37,557 nucleotides of DNA. Source: Actinomycetes bacterium. Lineage in GTDB: Bacteria; Actinomycetota; Actinomycetes; Propionibacteriales; Propionibacteriaceae. The notes under the pieces were generated by a model. That model did no database searches. It was not told the DNA's origin and worked only from the letters and a program-made list of their open reading frames with translations. The stretch spans positions 1 through 37,557 of the forward strand of contig JAEVYS010000035.1 of the NCBI GenBank assembly GCA_023392635.1, given 5' to 3'. Numbering within the stretch: the first letter of the stretch is position 1; each line of letters starts with the position of its first letter. This document shows, piece by piece, positions 27,435 to 35,015 of this stretch. The position numbers were made by a program, and so were the translations under genes.

Positions 27435-28193
27435 TCAGGCCGCCGTGAAGAGCAGGCCGGAACCGTCGGCCGCCGACAGCGTCAGGGTGCCTCCGTCGAT
27501 CGCGTACCTGGTCGCCGACTCCAGCGTCGTCAGCACGGCGTTCTCCTGCGCGCCGAGGCCGGCGGAGGGGCACGCCATCCTGGTACTCGTCAGGGGTCCG
27601 GCCGCGAAGCTGCCGTCGGCGGCGGTCACCGGACCGCGGAACGTGTTACAGGCCTTGCCCCGGAGGGTGGGGCCACTGATCGTCATCGTGACCTCGCTGC
27701 CGGCGACGGTGGACTGGACCGAGCCCGCCGAGGCGATGCCGCTGAGCCGCCACGTCGTTCCCTCGAGCGCCTTGTTCCGCACGGGCTCCAGGGTGAACAC
27801 CACCGCCGCGCCTCCATCCAGGAGCTCCAGCCCGGTGCCCGCCGACCGCACGCTCGTGATCGTCGGGAGCGCGGTGGTGAAGGCCTGCTCCTGCGCCATG
27901 ACCGCGTCACCCGCGCACGCCATCGCTGTCATCGCCGCCTGTGACAGGGAGACCGAGTCCCCGCTCTGGGTGTAGCCCGCGCCGTAGCTGTTGCAGCCGG
28001 TGGTGCCCGCGATGCGGCCGTCGGCGAACTTCATCGTAGGACGGTGGCCGGGCAGGGTCGGCCGCCCCTGGACCTGCGCGACGGTCCAGCTCGTGCCGGC
28101 GAGCGTCGGCCCTGCGGGTACAGCGGGCGTGGTCGTGGTGCAGGCGGCCAGGAGGGCGACGAGGCCGACGACCGGGATCCAGGACTTCCTCAC
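27435..28193 (-). CDS. Lipoprotein with two META (HslJ-like) domains
   Basis: This 252-aa exported lipoprotein has signal peptide residues 1-17, with lipobox LLAAC and Cys18. Two tandem META/HslJ-type domains follow: the first from about LAGTSWTVAQVQG with GTTGCNSYGAGY, the second from LEGTTWRLSGIAS with GKACNTFRG. Paired cysteines (for example TAMACAGD and RMACPSAG) may form disulfides outside the cell. GTG 28193 has AAGGAGG upstream and overlaps the SURF1 stop. The function of META proteins is poorly known; an envelope stress role is possible. Confidence 0.88.
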   Translation of the reverse strand: MRKSWIPVVGLVALLAACTTTTPAVPAGPTLAGTSWTVAQVQGRPTLPGHRPTMKFADGRIAGTTGCNSYGAGYTQSGDSVSLSQAAMTAMACAGDAVMAQEQAFTTALPTITSVRSAGTGLELLDGGAAVVFTLEPVRNKALEGTTWRLSGIASAGSVQSTVAGSEVTMTISGPTLRGKACNTFRGPVTAADGSFAAGPLTSTRMACPSAGLGAQENAVLTTLESATRYAIDGGTLTLSAADGSGLLFTAA

Positions 28194-28963
28194 GGCGCCT
28201 CCTTGCGGGCGTGGCGCAGATCCGAGCGGATCAGCAGCACCGGGCCGATGCCCGCCATCGCCGCGAACAGGAACCATTGAATCGCGTACGAGAAGTGGTT
28301 GCCCTCGGTCAGCTCCGGAGGCCGCACGGGCGTCAGCCCGCCGTCCTGGGGCGGCGTCATCTCGAGCACCGACACGTAGCCGTTCACGATCGGGTACGGC
28401 AGCGTGGGGGCGAGGGTCCCGGAGTTGATCAGGCGCACGGTGTTGAGCGGCTGGACCGGGGTCATCGCCTGGACGCTGCCCTGCTCGTCACGCCGGACGT
28501 AGCCGGTGATGCTGACTTCTCCCGACGGTGGGGCGGGGAGGGCGGTGGGGTAGTCGGCGTCCGCCGGCTTCACCCCGAAGCCGCGATCGACCAGCACCCA
28601 GGCGCCCGAACGGGTGTGGAGGGGCGTGACGACCTCATAGCCCGACTCCTGGCCGTTCGAGCGGTACCGCACCAGGAACTGGTGCTTGGGGTCGAACGTC
28701 CCCCGGACCGCCACCCGCTGCCACTGGTCGGCCTCCGTGATCGGGCGGGTGAAGACCGTCGCGAAGTCCGCGACCGGCGAGTTCTCGTGGACGGTCACCG
28801 AGTTGTTCATCGCCCGGCGCTGGTCTAGCCGCGCCAACTGCCACAGGCCCAGGTTGACGAACGCGATCGCCAGCGCGACCACGAACACGGCGAGCGCCAG
28901 CCAGCGCAGCCACACCCGCCGTCCAGTGAGCGGGGCGCCCATCGGGGAGTTCAGGAACCTCAT
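28190..28963 (-). CDS. SURF1-family cytochrome oxidase assembly protein
   Basis: SURF1 proteins (257 aa here) assist heme-copper cytochrome c oxidase assembly. The N-terminal membrane helix (about 20-40) ends in the signature LGLWQLARLDQRRAMN, and a second membrane helix near the C-terminus (YAIQWFLFAAMAGIGPVLL) anchors the periplasm-facing domain between them. GGAGGACGA precedes the ATG. Start and stop overlap the DUF3099 and META genes (ATGA, GTGA), so it belongs to a coupled operon. Confidence 0.92.
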   Translation of the reverse strand: MRFLNSPMGAPLTGRRVWLRWLALAVFVVALAIAFVNLGLWQLARLDQRRAMNNSVTVHENSPVADFATVFTRPITEADQWQRVAVRGTFDPKHQFLVRYRSNGQESGYEVVTPLHTRSGAWVLVDRGFGVKPADADYPTALPAPPSGEVSITGYVRRDEQGSVQAMTPVQPLNTVRLINSGTLAPTLPYPIVNGYVSVLEMTPPQDGGLTPVRPPELTEGNHFSYAIQWFLFAAMAGIGPVLLIRSDLRHARKEAP

Positions 28964-29277
28964 TCGTCCTCCACGGTCCCCTTGACGGTATCGGCAGCGG
29001 CGAGTTCGGGGCGCTGCACCGGCTCGGCAGGAGGCGGCCCGACCGGCTGGCGCTGGTCGATGGCGTTCGCCAGCATGACCGCGATCGTCGGCAGTACCGC
29101 AGCCGCGAGCAGCAGCAACAGGTTCCAGGGCAGCGGGGTGAGGGTCGCGGCCAGGAAGCACGCCACGCGGACGGCCATCGTCCACAGGTAGCGCACCTGG
29201 CGGTCGTGGGTGTCCAGCGTCTTGCTCCGCCGCGCGCTGGTGATCAGCGTCGGTTTCTGGGCTTTCACCGGGCTCAC
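28960..29277 (-). CDS. DUF3099 small membrane protein, leaderless
   Basis: This 105-aa protein has two membrane segments (RYLWTMAVRVACFLAATL and PWNLLLLLAAAVLPTIAVML) and a soluble basic head, the layout of the actinobacterial DUF3099 family; function unknown. GTG 29277 lies exactly six bases after TAGTCT on the minus strand, so it is probably leaderless. It starts the SURF1 operon, overlapping the SURF1 start by ATGA, which hints at a role near respiratory-chain assembly. Confidence 0.85.
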   Translation of the reverse strand: MSPVKAQKPTLITSARRSKTLDTHDRQVRYLWTMAVRVACFLAATLTPLPWNLLLLLAAAVLPTIAVMLANAIDQRQPVGPPPAEPVQRPELAAADTVKGTVEDE

Positions 29278-29283
29278 GGCACA

Positions 29284-29289
29284 AGACTA
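29284..29289 (-). promoter_or_regulatory. Leaderless -10 of the DUF3099-SURF1 operon
   Basis: TAGTCT on the minus strand is followed by TGTGCC and then GTG at 29277. The spacing fits a transcript starting at the start codon. It is divergent from the fabG promoter 26 bases away. Confidence 0.6.
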
Positions 29290-29315
29290 GGTCGCAGACT
29301 TCTGCGGGACCTTCC

Positions 29316-29323
29316 GATAATGT
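29316..29323 (+). promoter_or_regulatory. Leaderless -10 of the fabG operon
   Basis: GATAATGT contains both GATAAT (eight bases before GTG 29330) and TAATGT (six bases before it). Either register puts the transcription start at or within two bases of the start codon. Confidence 0.6.
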
Positions 29324-29329
29324 GCCGCC

Positions 29330-30058
29330 GTGACTGAAACCTCAACCAACGCAGTTGCCCGAAGCGTGATCGTCACCGGCGGCAACCGGGGCATCGGCCG
29401 TGCGATCGTCGAGCGATTCCTCGCCGCCGGCCACAAGGTGGCCAGCCTGGACATGGGTGGCGAGGCCCCCGACGGCGCCCTCGGCGTGAACTGCAACGTG
29501 ACCGACGCCGAGCAGGTGGACGCGGCCTTCGCCGCGGCGGAGGAGGCGAACGGGCCGGTCGAGGTCCTCGTGGCCAACGCCGGTATCACCAAGGACACGC
29601 TGATCCTGCGCATGGGGGACGCCGAGTGGGACGCGGTCATCAACGTCAACCTCACCGGCGCCTTCCGCTGCGCGAAGCGCGCCACCAGGAGCATGATCCG
29701 CGGCCGCTGGGGCCGGATCATCTTCACCGGCTCGGTGGTGGGCCTGTACGGCTCGCCCGGCCAGGTGAACTACTCCGCCTCGAAGGCGGCGCTGGTGGGC
29801 GTGGCGCGCTCGCTCACCCGCGAGGTCGGCTCCCGGGGGGTGACGGCCAACGTGGTGGCGCCGGGCTTCATCGAGACGGACATGACCGCCGTACTGCCCG
29901 AGGACGTCATCGCGCGCTATCTCGCCTCCATTCCGGCGAACCGGCTGGGCCGGCCCGCCGAGGTCGCTGCGGCCGTCGCCTTCCTCGCCTCTGAGGACGC
30001 GGGCTTCATCTCCGGAGCCGTGATCCCGGTCGACGGCGGCCTCGGCATGGGCCACTGA
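29330..30058 (+). CDS. fabG: 3-oxoacyl-ACP reductase FabG
   Basis: This 242-aa short-chain dehydrogenase reduces 3-oxoacyl-ACP with NADPH in fatty-acid elongation. The cofactor motif is TGGNRGIGRAI (16-26). The catalytic residues are S135, Y148 and K152 (YSASKAAL), and NNAG is replaced by VANAGITKD. The GTG start is leaderless. The enoyl reductase gene follows after 17 bases, so two consecutive reductive steps of elongation are encoded together, as in mycobacterial mabA-inhA. Confidence 0.93.
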   Translation: MTETSTNAVARSVIVTGGNRGIGRAIVERFLAAGHKVASLDMGGEAPDGALGVNCNVTDAEQVDAAFAAAEEANGPVEVLVANAGITKDTLILRMGDAEWDAVINVNLTGAFRCAKRATRSMIRGRWGRIIFTGSVVGLYGSPGQVNYSASKAALVGVARSLTREVGSRGVTANVVAPGFIETDMTAVLPEDVIARYLASIPANRLGRPAEVAAAVAFLASEDAGFISGAVIPVDGGLGMGH

Positions 30059-30075
30059 GCGGAAGGTCGGACACA

Positions 30076-30846
30076 ATGGGAATCCTTGAGGGCAAGAACA
30101 TCCTGGTCGCCGGCGTGACCATGAACACCTCGATCGGCTACCGGGTCGCAGAGATCGCGCAGGCGGAGGGCGCCACGGTGATCGTGTCGAACTTCGGCCG
30201 CGCGATGAGCCTGACGGCGCGGGTGCTGAAGCGCCTGGATCCGGAGCCGCCGCTGCTCGAATTGGACGTGACCAACGAGGAGCACCTCGCCACGCTGGCC
30301 GACCGGCTGCGTGAGCACGTGGACCACCTCGACGGCGTGGTGCACTCCATCGCGTTCGCCAACCCGGAAACGGCGCTCGGCGGCAAGTTCCTGAGCACCC
30401 CGTTCAGCGACGTCGGGTTCTCGGTGAACGTCTCGGCGTACTCCCTGGTGAGCCTGGCCATGGCGTGCAAGCCGCTGTTCCGGGAGACGGCGTCGGTCGT
30501 CGGCATGACGTTCGACGCGGAGGTGTCCTGGCCGATCTACGACTGGATGGGTGTGTCGAAGGCGGCGCTGGAGAGCACGTCGCGCTACCTCGCCCGCTAC
30601 CTCGGGCCGGACGGCGTCCGGGTCAACCTGGTCGCGGCCGGTCCGCTCGAAACGATCGCGAAGAAGGCCATCCCCGGCTCGGAGGAGTTCAACGCGATCT
30701 GGGGCACGCGCGCGCCGCTGGGCTGGGACCCGAAGGACCTGACACCGACGGCGAAGGCGGTGGTGGCCCTTCTCAGCGACTGGTTCCCGGCAACCACCGG
30801 CGAAATGGTGCATGTCGACGGCGGGCTGCACTCCACCGGCGCCTGA
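30076..30846 (+). CDS. fabI: Enoyl-ACP reductase FabI (InhA-like)
   Basis: This 256-aa NADH-dependent enoyl-ACP reductase completes each fatty-acid elongation cycle. The catalytic pair Y155 and K162 is spaced by six residues (YDWMGVSK), as in FabI/InhA rather than the Y-x3-K of FabG. The N-terminal cofactor region GVTMNTSIGYRVAEIAQ and the GFSVNVSAYSL stretch resemble actinobacterial InhA. GGAAGG precedes the ATG. The family is the target of triclosan and activated isoniazid. It is cotranscribed with fabG. Confidence 0.94.
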   Translation: MGILEGKNILVAGVTMNTSIGYRVAEIAQAEGATVIVSNFGRAMSLTARVLKRLDPEPPLLELDVTNEEHLATLADRLREHVDHLDGVVHSIAFANPETALGGKFLSTPFSDVGFSVNVSAYSLVSLAMACKPLFRETASVVGMTFDAEVSWPIYDWMGVSKAALESTSRYLARYLGPDGVRVNLVAAGPLETIAKKAIPGSEEFNAIWGTRAPLGWDPKDLTPTAKAVVALLSDWFPATTGEMVHVDGGLHSTGA

Positions 30847-30853
30847 GCCTCTG

Positions 30854-30859
30854 TAGGTT
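30854..30859 (+). promoter_or_regulatory. Leaderless -10 of the stand-alone ABC ATPase gene
   Basis: TAGGTT is followed by seven bases and ATG 30867. It gives the ATPase gene its own promoter in the 20-base gap after fabI. Confidence 0.5.
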
Positions 30860-30866
30860 GGACGGC

Positions 30867-31682
30867 ATGAGTGTCGTCCAGCTGCAGGGTGTCTCGATCA
30901 TCCGATCCGGCTCCACCCTGGTCAACGACGTCACCTGGCGGGTCGAGGAGGGGGAGCGCTGGGTCGTCATCGGCCCGAACGGCGCCGGCAAGACGACCCT
31001 GCTGCAGATCCTCAGCGCGCAGTGGCACCCCTCGAAGGGGACCGCGGAGGTGCTGGGCGAGACCCTGGGCGCGGTGGACGTGTTCGAGCTGCGTCCACGG
31101 ATCGGCGTGACCTCGGCGGCGCTCGCCGACCGCATCCCCAAGTCCGAGCGTGTCTCCGACGTGGTGGTGTCCGCGGCCTACGCCGTGATGGGACGCTGGC
31201 GCGAGGCCTACGACGATCTCGACCACGACCGGGCGCGGGTCCTGATGCAGCAGTTGCGGGTGGACCACCTCACCGACCGCACGTTCGGCACGCTGAGCGA
31301 GGGCGAGCGCAAGCGCGTCCAGATCGCCCGTGCCCTGATGACCGACCCCGAGCTCCTGCTGCTCGACGAGCCGGCGGCCGGCCTCGACCTGACCGGGCGC
31401 GAGGCGCTGGTGAGCACCCTGTCCGAGATCTGCCTGGACCCCTACGCGCCCGCCACGGTGCTGGTGACCCACCACGTCGAGGAGATCCCGCTGGGGATCA
31501 CGCACGCGCTCCTGCTGAAGCACGGGCGGATCGTGGCGGCCGGTGCGATCGAGAAGGTGCTCACCGGCCCTCTCCTGAGCGCCACCTTCGACCTCCTGCT
31601 CGAGGTGAGCACGGTCGAGGGGCGCTGGATGGCCCGGGCAGCCGCACGCGCGGCCCACCGGCCTCCCGCGCGGTTGGCATGA
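30867..31682 (+). CDS. Stand-alone ABC-type ATPase, unknown partner
   Basis: This 271-aa single ABC domain has Walker A IGPNGAGKTT (about 35-44), a signature reading LSEGERKR instead of LSGGQ, Walker B LLLLDEPAAGLD and H-loop VTHHVEEIP. It has no membrane segment and no permease nearby. The sequence is of the ModF/YlmA-like cytoplasmic type, for which a transport role is doubtful. The C-terminus is Ala/Arg-rich. It has its own leaderless promoter but sits between fabI and nfeD on the same strand. Function is unassigned. Confidence 0.85.
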   Translation: MSVVQLQGVSIIRSGSTLVNDVTWRVEEGERWVVIGPNGAGKTTLLQILSAQWHPSKGTAEVLGETLGAVDVFELRPRIGVTSAALADRIPKSERVSDVVVSAAYAVMGRWREAYDDLDHDRARVLMQQLRVDHLTDRTFGTLSEGERKRVQIARALMTDPELLLLDEPAAGLDLTGREALVSTLSEICLDPYAPATVLVTHHVEEIPLGITHALLLKHGRIVAAGAIEKVLTGPLLSATFDLLLEVSTVEGRWMARAAARAAHRPPARLA

Positions 31683-31707
31683 TTGGTGTCAGGGAAGGCG
31701 GATCGCA

Positions 31708-32163
31708 ATGGAGTGGATGGCCGAGCACCTGTGGGTGGTCTGGATCTCGCTGGCTGCTGTGCTGGGCCTTGCCGAACTGCTGACCCTCGACTTCACACTG
31801 CTGATGCTCGCCTCCGGCGCCCTGGCCGGCGGCCTGGTCGCCCTGGCGTTCCCCGGACTGCTCTGGGTGCAACTCGCCGCAGCGCTGCTGGTCGCCGTCG
31901 CCATGCTGGCCCTGCTGCGTCCCACCCTGCTGCGCAAGGTCCGCGCGCTGCCGGGTTACCGCTCCAGCGTCGACAAGATGATCGGCAGCTCCGGCGTCGC
32001 GCTCACCGAGATCACCAGCGGGGCCGGTGAAGTGAAGGTCGGCGGCGAGGTCTGGTCCGCGCACAGCGTGGAGGGCACCATCGCGGCCGGCACCGAGATC
32101 GAGGTCTACCGCATCGACGGGGCGATCGCCGTCGTCTACCCCAGGAATCTTGCTCTGCCCTGA
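31708..32163 (+). CDS. NfeD-family membrane protein
   Basis: This 151-aa short-form NfeD has three membrane segments (about 7-27, 30-50 and 52-70), then a soluble C-terminal OB-fold-like domain containing MIGSSGVALTEITSGAGEVKV and GTEIEVYRIDGAIAVVYP. NfeD proteins are partners of SPFH/stomatin proteins, and one is encoded 22 bases downstream. The ATG is preceded by GGGAAGG. The pair probably forms a membrane-domain complex. Confidence 0.9.
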   Translation: MEWMAEHLWVVWISLAAVLGLAELLTLDFTLLMLASGALAGGLVALAFPGLLWVQLAAALLVAVAMLALLRPTLLRKVRALPGYRSSVDKMIGSSGVALTEITSGAGEVKVGGEVWSAHSVEGTIAAGTEIEVYRIDGAIAVVYPRNLALP

Positions 32164-32185
32164 AAACCCCAGGAGGGAAATCACA

Positions 32186-33388
32186 ATGGAATACGTCTTC
32201 GCCATCCTCTGGGTGCTCGTCGCCATCGTGGCGGTGACCATCCTGCTGCGCTCGGTCCGGGTGATCCGGCAGCAACAGGTGGGCGTGGTCGAGCGGCTCG
32301 GCAAGTTCCGGCGCACCCTTGAACCCGGTCCGCACCTGCTCGTGCCGGTGGTCGACGCCGTCCGCTACACGATGGACATGCGCGAGGCGGTCGTGCCGTT
32401 CCCCCCGCAGGGCGTGATCACCGAGGACAACCTGATGGTGAACATCGACTCGGTCATCTACTACCAGGTCGTCGACCCGGTCCGGGCGGCCTACGAGGCC
32501 CAGAACTACATCCAGGCCATCGAGCAGCTGACGATGACCACCCTGCGCAACATCATCGGCGGGCTCGACCTCGAGCAGACGCTGACGAGTCGCGAGGAGA
32601 TCAACCAGAAGCTGCGCGCCGTCCTCGATGAGGCCACCGGCAAGTGGGGCATCAAGGTGAACCGCGTCGAGCTCCGTTCGGTGGAGCCGCCGGCCACGAT
32701 CCGCGACGCGATGGAGAAGGGCGCCAGGGCCGAGCGTGACAAGCGGGCCGCGATCCTCGCCGCCGAGGGACAGCGCCAGTCGCAGATCCTGTCCGCGTCC
32801 GGCGACCGGGAGGCGTCCATTCTGCGGGCCCAGGGCGAGCGGGAGTCGGCGGTGCTGCGCGCGCAGGCCGACCGGCAGGCCGCGATGCTGCGGGCCGAGG
32901 GTGAGGCGCAGGCCATCACGACCACCTTCAACGCGATCCACGCCGGCAAGCCGACCCAGTCGCTGCTGGCCTACCAGTACATGCGGATGTTGCCGAACCT
33001 TGCGCGTGGCGAGTCGAACAAGGTCTGGATCGTTCCGAGCGAGCTCAACGATGCGCTGAAGGGCCTGGGCCAGATCGCCGGGACGGCGGCGGCAGGGCTG
33101 CGCGGCGGCGGGGACGCCGATGAGCCGGCCGACGGCCAGTTCTCCGCTCCCCAGCGGGTGGACGTGTTCGCGGAGATCGAGGCGCAGAAGGCGTCCGACG
33201 CGGAGCAGTCGGAGAAGTCGGTCCAGCAGGCGATCGCCGAGGCAGAGGCCCTGGAGGGACGCCGGGCGGCTCGGCTCGCCACCGAGCCCGACAACGCCCT
33301 GACTACCGGACCCGCGGCCCCGCCGCCGGCACCGGCCGTGGCCCCCGAGGTCGTGGCTCCCGAGCCGGAGGCGCAGCCGCAGCAGTAG
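32186..33388 (+). CDS. SPFH/band 7 protein (slipin/QmcA-like), partner of NfeD
   Basis: This 400-aa stomatin-type protein has an N-terminal membrane anchor (1-22). The SPFH domain starts at VRVIRQQQVGVVERLGKFRR and includes NIDSVIYYQVVDPVRAAYEA. A long helical region follows, rich in Ala, Glu and Arg with repeated QR/ER-A patterns (about 175-265), likely coiled coil, and then a Pro/Ala/Glu-rich tail (about 310-400) of low complexity. AGGAGGG precedes the ATG. It follows nfeD directly. Family members oligomerise at membranes and help protease or quality-control functions. Confidence 0.92.
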   Translation: MEYVFAILWVLVAIVAVTILLRSVRVIRQQQVGVVERLGKFRRTLEPGPHLLVPVVDAVRYTMDMREAVVPFPPQGVITEDNLMVNIDSVIYYQVVDPVRAAYEAQNYIQAIEQLTMTTLRNIIGGLDLEQTLTSREEINQKLRAVLDEATGKWGIKVNRVELRSVEPPATIRDAMEKGARAERDKRAAILAAEGQRQSQILSASGDREASILRAQGERESAVLRAQADRQAAMLRAEGEAQAITTTFNAIHAGKPTQSLLAYQYMRMLPNLARGESNKVWIVPSELNDALKGLGQIAGTAAAGLRGGGDADEPADGQFSAPQRVDVFAEIEAQKASDAEQSEKSVQQAIAEAEALEGRRAARLATEPDNALTTGPAAPPPAPAVAPEVVAPEPEAQPQQ

Positions 33389-33392
33389 TCGT

Positions 33393-33980
33393 TCAGGCCT
33401 GCGCCGGGCCGAGCCCGAGGAGCTCGAGCAGGTACTCCAGGTGCGCGGCCATGTCGATGTCCGGGTCGAGCATCCACTGCGTCTGGAGACCGTCGCTGAC
33501 GGCGATCAGGAGGGTGGCGACGCGGGTCGCGTCCAGCCCCGGGGGCAGTGTGCCGGCGCGTTGCCGGTCCGCGATCTCTCCGGTGAGGTGCGCACGCACC
33601 TCCGCGTAACGGGCGACGAACGCCGCGTGCGCCGGGTGCTCGGAGTCGCTGGCCTCCACCGAGAATTGGGCGTACAGCTGGACCAGCCCCGGGACGTCCG
33701 CGTTGTGCCTGACGATGCTCACCAGCGACTCGATCCCCCCGGACGACTCCGGCTCCGTCCGCTCGAGGTCGACGGCGTCGCGCTTGAGGAGGATCTCGGC
33801 GAACAGCTCCTCCTTCGACGCGAAGTAGTGCAGCAGCCCGGCCTGGCTGAGGCCGACCGCCGCCGCCAGCTCGCGAACGGAGGTGCGCCGGTAGCCGGTG
33901 CGCGCGATCACTTCCAGCGCGGTGGTCAGGATCTCCTCGCGCTTGGCGAGGCCCTTGGCGTAGCGGGCGGGGCGGGCCAT
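33393..33980 (-). CDS. TetR-family regulator with own leaderless promoter
   Basis: This 195-aa TetR/AcrR regulator has the N-terminal DNA-binding domain TSVRELAAAVGLSQAGLLHY (33-52) and a helical C-terminal ligand domain. It is downstream of the symporter-like gene with a 4-base gap. TACGAT ends exactly six bases before ATG 33980, inside the end of the symporter gene, so it may also be transcribed independently. It is a likely regulator of the transporter or of a nearby substrate pathway; ligand unknown. The 3' end lies 4 bases from the convergent SPFH gene stop. Confidence 0.88.
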   Translation of the reverse strand: MARPARYAKGLAKREEILTTALEVIARTGYRRTSVRELAAAVGLSQAGLLHYFASKEELFAEILLKRDAVDLERTEPESSGGIESLVSIVRHNADVPGLVQLYAQFSVEASDSEHPAHAAFVARYAEVRAHLTGEIADRQRAGTLPPGLDATRVATLLIAVSDGLQTQWMLDPDIDMAAHLEYLLELLGLGPAQA

Positions 33981-33984
33981 GGGG

Positions 33985-34974
33985 TCATCGTAGGGTTCGC
34001 GAGGCGTCCTCGTCCGCCTGCCTCGCGTAGCGTCCGGCGAGGGCGGAGCAGGCCATCAGCTGGGCCTGGTGGAACAGCACCAGCGGCAGCATGAGCAGGC
34101 CGAGCGGCTGGCCGGCGAACAGCACCCCCGCCATGGGCAGGCCGCTGGCAAGGGACTTCTTCGTGCCGCAGAACTGGATCGCGATGGCGTCCGCGCGGCT
34201 GAAGCCGAGGCGGCGTGCCGTCCACCAGGTCAGGGCCAGCATGATCGCGAGCACGACGAGGCACAGCACCAGGAGCACCAGCAGGGAGGTCCAGGAGGTC
34301 TGCGTCCACATCCCCTCGCGCATGCCGGTCGAGAACGCCGCGTAGACGACCAGCACGATCGAGCCGCGGTCGACGAGCTTGAGCTCGGGGTGCGCCTTCA
34401 CGAAGCCGGCGGTCCAGCGGCGGGACAGCTGGCCGAGCACGAACGGGACGAACAGTTGCAGCACGATCTCCACGATCGTCGAGGTGGTGAACTCGATCCG
34501 GCCGGTGCTGGACATCAGCAACCAGCACAGCAGCGGGGTGAGGAAGACCCCCAGGATGTTGGAGGCCGACGCGCTCACCACCGCCCCGGCCACGTTGCCC
34601 TTCGCGATCGAGGTGAAGGCGATCGAGGACTGCACGGTCGACGGCACCAGGGTCAGGTACAGCAGTCCCGACTGGAGTCCCGGGTCGAGCACGGAGCCGG
34701 TGACAGCCACCAGGCCGAGCCCGAGCACCGGGAACAGGAGGTAGGTGAAGGCGAGGATCACGGCGTGCAGGCGCCAGTGCTTAAGGCCGGCCAGGGTCTC
34801 CGAGGGACTCAGCCTCGCGCCGTAGAGGAAGAACAGCAGCCCGATGGCCACGGTCGTGGCAACGCTGAGCGCGTCCGCCCAGAACCCGGAGGCGGGGAGG
34901 ATCGACGCCAGTACGGCTGCGGCAACGATGGCGAGCAGGAACCGGTCGATCGGCAAGCGTGAGAGCCAGGACAT
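33985..34974 (-). CDS. Bile acid:sodium symporter-like (SBF-like) transporter
   Basis: This 329-aa membrane protein has about ten hydrophobic segments and belongs to the SBF-like (YfeH-type) group. LTLVPSTVQSSIAFTSIAKG and IQFCGTKKSLASGLPMAGVL are the conserved crossover motifs. Transport of an organic anion with Na+ is inferred; substrate unknown. TAGGAT lies eight bases before ATG 34974 on the minus strand. The tetR gene follows after 4 bases. Confidence 0.88.
   Translation of the reverse strand: MSWLSRLPIDRFLLAIVAAAVLASILPASGFWADALSVATTVAIGLLFFLYGARLSPSETLAGLKHWRLHAVILAFTYLLFPVLGLGLVAVTGSVLDPGLQSGLLYLTLVPSTVQSSIAFTSIAKGNVAGAVVSASASNILGVFLTPLLCWLLMSSTGRIEFTTSTIVEIVLQLFVPFVLGQLSRRWTAGFVKAHPELKLVDRGSIVLVVYAAFSTGMREGMWTQTSWTSLLVLLVLCLVVLAIMLALTWWTARRLGFSRADAIAIQFCGTKKSLASGLPMAGVLFAGQPLGLLMLPLVLFHQAQLMACSALAGRYARQADEDASRTLR
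33987..33992 (-). promoter_or_regulatory. Internal leaderless -10 of the downstream tetR gene
   Basis: TACGAT (minus strand) is followed by GACCCC and ATG 33980. The hexamer overlaps the last codons of the symporter gene. The spacing match makes an internal promoter likely. Confidence 0.5.
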
Positions 34975-34982
34975 CGCGGCTC

Positions 34983-34988
34983 ATCCTA
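34983..34988 (-). promoter_or_regulatory. -10 element of the symporter gene
   Basis: TAGGAT (minus strand) lies eight bases before ATG 34974, leaving at most a one- or two-base leader. It faces the trmH-family promoter 15 bases away. Confidence 0.45.
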
Positions 34989-35003
34989 TGGTCCCGACGT
35001 CCG

Positions 35004-35009
35004 TAGACT
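35004..35009 (+). promoter_or_regulatory. Leaderless -10 of the TrmH-family gene
   Basis: TAGACT is followed by CGCCGC and then GTG 35016, the six-base spacing of leaderless starts. Confidence 0.6.
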
Positions 35010-35015
35010 CGCCGC

